Shown here piece after piece: positions 7,326-9,317 of a DNA stretch of 9,317 nucleotides (positions are counted from its first letter, which is position 1; the number at the start of each line of letters is the position of its first letter). Source of the stretch: Gammaproteobacteria bacterium (lineage in GTDB: Bacteria; Pseudomonadota; Gammaproteobacteria; Burkholderiales; Burkholderiaceae_C); contig JASGCH010000041.1 of the NCBI GenBank assembly GCA_030054245.1, positions 1 through 9,317 of the forward strand. Reading direction: 5' to 3'. The notes beneath the pieces are model-generated. The model saw only the letters and a program-made list of their open reading frames with translations. It ran no database searches and was not told where the DNA came from. The translations under genes were made by a program, and so were the position numbers.

Positions 7326-8192
7326 TTAGCCATGATTTACTTTAGCTAGGTAATCTAGGTTAAATAATATCAATTGTTGTTTTTCAGGTAATTCTTCTAA
7401 ATAATTTGATATAAACAATTCTTTTCCTTTTTGATCTGACCCTACTTTAATATTTCTCATGCCATACATTAACTCCCAGGGTATAATATTTGCATAAGAA
7501 AATAACTCTCTTATGTACTGGCTATCGTCATAAGTTATCAGCCATTTATGCTTGCAGGTTTTCATATTTTCAGCAAACTTAAGATGATCAAATGATTTGT
7601 GCATACTACCATTTTTGCCATATAATGCCGATTTTGTGGCTGAATAATAAGGTGGATCAAGAAAGATAAAAACATTTTGGCCGTCTCGCTTTACTAATTC
7701 TTCGTAGTCAAGGTTGGTGATAGTTGAACCATTAATAACTTTTGCAAATGGCTTTAACCGCTGAATACTGCTTTCTGTAAATCGTCCTGTAAACGCATGT
7801 TCGCTAAATCCACCGCTTAAACTTGTTCCCGAAAAAGTAATACGATTATAAATAAAAAAGGCCGATCCTCTTTCTAAATCATTAAATGAGTCCAAATTCT
7901 CATTTAAAAATGTATACATTTTTTTACCTATTGGAAATTGATTACGCCACTGATAAATTTTGTCAATAAGTGCATCTACATCTTTTTGGGATACTTCCCA
8001 AAACTTGTAGAGTTCGTAATACAAGTCGTTAATCCAAAATATTTTATTTGAAAATTGTTGTTTTACATACATAAAAATAGATCCACCACCTAAGAATGGC
8101 TCTCTATATTCTTCAAAATCTGGAATGATAGTAGAAATTAAATCCACTGACCTACTTTTTCCTCCTGGATATCTTAATGGACTTTTTATCAT
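7326..8192 (-). CDS. DNA adenine-N6 methyltransferase, D12 class (Dam-like, type II)
   Basis: S-adenosylmethionine-dependent enzyme of 288 residues that methylates adenine in a specific DNA site. Near the N-terminus is SPLRYPGGKSR (4-14), the class's motif X. Next comes FLGGGS (33-38), motif I, which binds the methyl donor. DPPY (179-182), catalytic motif IV, lies after a central region that should carry target recognition. This order (X, I, recognition, IV) defines the alpha group, which includes Dam and M.DpnII. The segment ITFSGTSLSGGFSEH (118-132) is also typical of this class. The start ATG at 8192 overlaps the stop of the nuclease-like gene as ATGA and has no clear Shine-Dalgarno, so it is probably coupled. 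The recognition sequence cannot be deduced. The gene is much more AT-rich than the operon to its left, indicating transfer. It most likely protects against the adjacent endonuclease. Confidence 0.93.
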   Translation of the reverse strand: MIKSPLRYPGGKSRSVDLISTIIPDFEEYREPFLGGGSIFMYVKQQFSNKIFWINDLYYELYKFWEVSQKDVDALIDKIYQWRNQFPIGKKMYTFLNENLDSFNDLERGSAFFIYNRITFSGTSLSGGFSEHAFTGRFTESSIQRLKPFAKVINGSTITNLDYEELVKRDGQNVFIFLDPPYYSATKSALYGKNGSMHKSFDHLKFAENMKTCKHKWLITYDDSQYIRELFSYANIIPWELMYGMRNIKVGSDQKGKELFISNYLEELPEKQQLILFNLDYLAKVNHG

Positions 8193-9298
8193 TTTAAATG
8201 CTGTATTTTAATAATAAAATTATTCTGCTTTGCTTCTGAAAAGATGGTTTCCACAAGTTTTATTTGTAATGCAGAAAAAGAGTTTTTGGAAAAGAATTGA
8301 GTTATATCTTTTTTTGAACTTATAGAACGAATTACACCTTTTATTTTAGAAGAAGTTAAATTCAAAACAGCTTCGCTATTTATTCTATTTCCATTTATAG
8401 TAACTTCTGAAAGATTACAGTACAAAATCATTTTCAATAATCCATCTTTCATGTCACCTTTACTTGGCAGTAAAGCATTTTTACTATGTTTACCTTCAAT
8501 TAAACTAACTTTAGTTGGTGTAATTTTTATTTCATCAACAGTCAGAAAATATTGCCCTCCCAAGTAATTGGTTATTGTAATCTTTGCTTTTGATAGGGTA
8601 GATAAGCTTTCTTTTGGTTGAATCGTAACAAATTCTCTTGATTGTGCTTTTTGTGCTTTGTCTCTTGAAAATGCCATAAAAAGCGACACATCTTTACCTA
8701 TTTTCTCTTTAAATCTGTCTAATCCATTTGCATTGTGTAGTTTCACTTTTGTGTTTAGTTCAATATGACCATAAGAAGTTTTTGCTTTATCTATAATATC
8801 GTGCAAATTAGTATTTAATTCGTTCAAATTCCAATGTAAAGCAGAACTATGGTACTGTTCAATCTGTTTTATTTTAGATAATATATACTTGTTGTTAAAC
8901 TTTTGATTGGTAATTTTATCACCTACTATTTTAGCATTTTCATAGTATGCAAAAATGACAAAAACATCCAATAAAGACATCAATGAAACCGTATCCCATT
9001 GTATAAAATCTCTGTCACCTTTTGCACCTTCGTCTTTTACAATAGGAATTACAGTAATTTTCTTTGAAATGTGTAAGGTATTATATACTCGTTCAAAAGG
9101 ATAGGAACGGGTTCTTTTTGGTGAAACCCACTTTGAAATAGCAAATGTATGTTTGTTATCTGTCAATAAACAAACTGAAGGCATTTCGTTAATATCAAAA
9201 TCTTTAATTGTAATATCTTTCAGACTTTTAGCAAAAAGAACCTGATATTTTATACCCGTTACTTTTCCAATTATATCCATTATTATGTTTATTAGCAT
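8189..9298 (-). CDS. Putative type II restriction endonuclease partner (PD-(D/E)xK-like)
   Basis: Protein of 369 residues, AT-rich and lysine-rich, whose family I do not recognise by name. Two things point to a restriction nuclease. First, it overlaps the adenine methyltransferase start (ATGA) as its operon partner. Second, the C-terminal half has D255 in FLTVDEIK followed 12 residues later by E268-G-K270 in SLIEGKHSK, a D-x12-ExK arrangement typical of the PD-(D/E)xK active site. It is followed by SKGDMKDGLLKMILY (279-293), a plausible helix. The N-terminal half holds a basic stretch, SPKRTRSYPFERVY (59-72), and an acidic one, KDEGAKGDRDFIQWD (88-102), possibly a DNA-recognition or second domain. 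An in-frame TAG directly precedes the ATG at 9298, so the gene cannot start earlier; ATG 9280 (residue 7) is an alternative. Neither start has a visible Shine-Dalgarno. Cleavage activity is inferred. Confidence 0.72.
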   Translation of the reverse strand: MLINIIMDIIGKVTGIKYQVLFAKSLKDITIKDFDINEMPSVCLLTDNKHTFAISKWVSPKRTRSYPFERVYNTLHISKKITVIPIVKDEGAKGDRDFIQWDTVSLMSLLDVFVIFAYYENAKIVGDKITNQKFNNKYILSKIKQIEQYHSSALHWNLNELNTNLHDIIDKAKTSYGHIELNTKVKLHNANGLDRFKEKIGKDVSLFMAFSRDKAQKAQSREFVTIQPKESLSTLSKAKITITNYLGGQYFLTVDEIKITPTKVSLIEGKHSKNALLPSKGDMKDGLLKMILYCNLSEVTINGNRINSEAVLNLTSSKIKGVIRSISSKKDITQFFSKNSFSALQIKLVETIFSEAKQNNFIIKIQHLK

Positions 9299-9317
9299 CT
9301 AAGTAGTTACTAATAAA

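Larger units (their letters stand above)
7296..9317. other. AT-rich, probably horizontally acquired island (restriction-modification cargo)
   Basis: Base composition drops abruptly just after the D-aminoacylase stop, to roughly 30% GC by eye. Codon use switches to A/T-ending codons and the gene direction reverses. The block holds only the methyltransferase and the nuclease-like gene and runs off the right edge, so its full length is unknown. No integrase, transposase, tRNA or inverted-repeat end is seen at the left boundary. The 30-base convergent gap (7296-7325) has no convincing terminator hairpin. Confidence 0.75.

Noticed and set aside
9299..9317. Possible promoter or preceding gene to the right of the nuclease-like gene
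   Set aside because: Only 19 AT-rich bases are visible, with an in-frame TAG next to the start; too little to support either.

Overview
The window holds two unrelated blocks. Positions 1 to about 7295 carry a compact rightward operon with balanced-to-moderately-high GC, judged by eye and not counted. Its codon use and protein families suggest a proteobacterium, plausibly a betaproteobacterium (low confidence; no marker gene or RNA gene is present). Positions about 7296-9317 are sharply AT-rich (roughly 30% GC by eye), read leftward, and look like a horizontally acquired restriction-modification pair.

The operon runs, left to right: a 5'-truncated DppB/OppB-type permease, a DppC-type permease, a DppD-type ATPase, a DppF-type ATPase, a zinc- and PLP-dependent D-serine dehydratase / D-threonine aldolase-like enzyme, an RpiR-family regulator (HTH plus SIS domain), and an N-acyl-D-amino-acid deacylase. 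Five of the six gene junctions are short overlaps (four of them ATGA) and the sixth is a 3-base gap, so the block is almost certainly one transcript with translational coupling. The promoter and any periplasmic binding protein would lie left of the window.

The simplest reading is a D-amino-acid scavenging pathway. The ABC transporter would import peptides or N-acylated D-amino acids, the deacylase would strip the acyl group, and the PLP enzyme would convert the freed D-amino acid (for example D-serine to pyruvate and ammonia). RpiR would control the operon. The transported substrate and the regulator's ligand are inferred. The regulator departs from the usual sugar-phosphate loop consensus, which fits a different ligand.

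The AT-rich block begins within about 30 bases of the deacylase stop codon. It holds a D12-class (alpha-type) adenine-N6 DNA methyltransferase and, upstream of it on the same strand, a protein with a C-terminal D-x12-ExK nuclease signature. The second gene is interpreted as the cognate restriction endonuclease from context plus motif; I do not recognise its family by name. No integrase, transposase, tRNA, CRISPR array or convincing terminator is visible. No gene-free stretch exceeds 30 bases.
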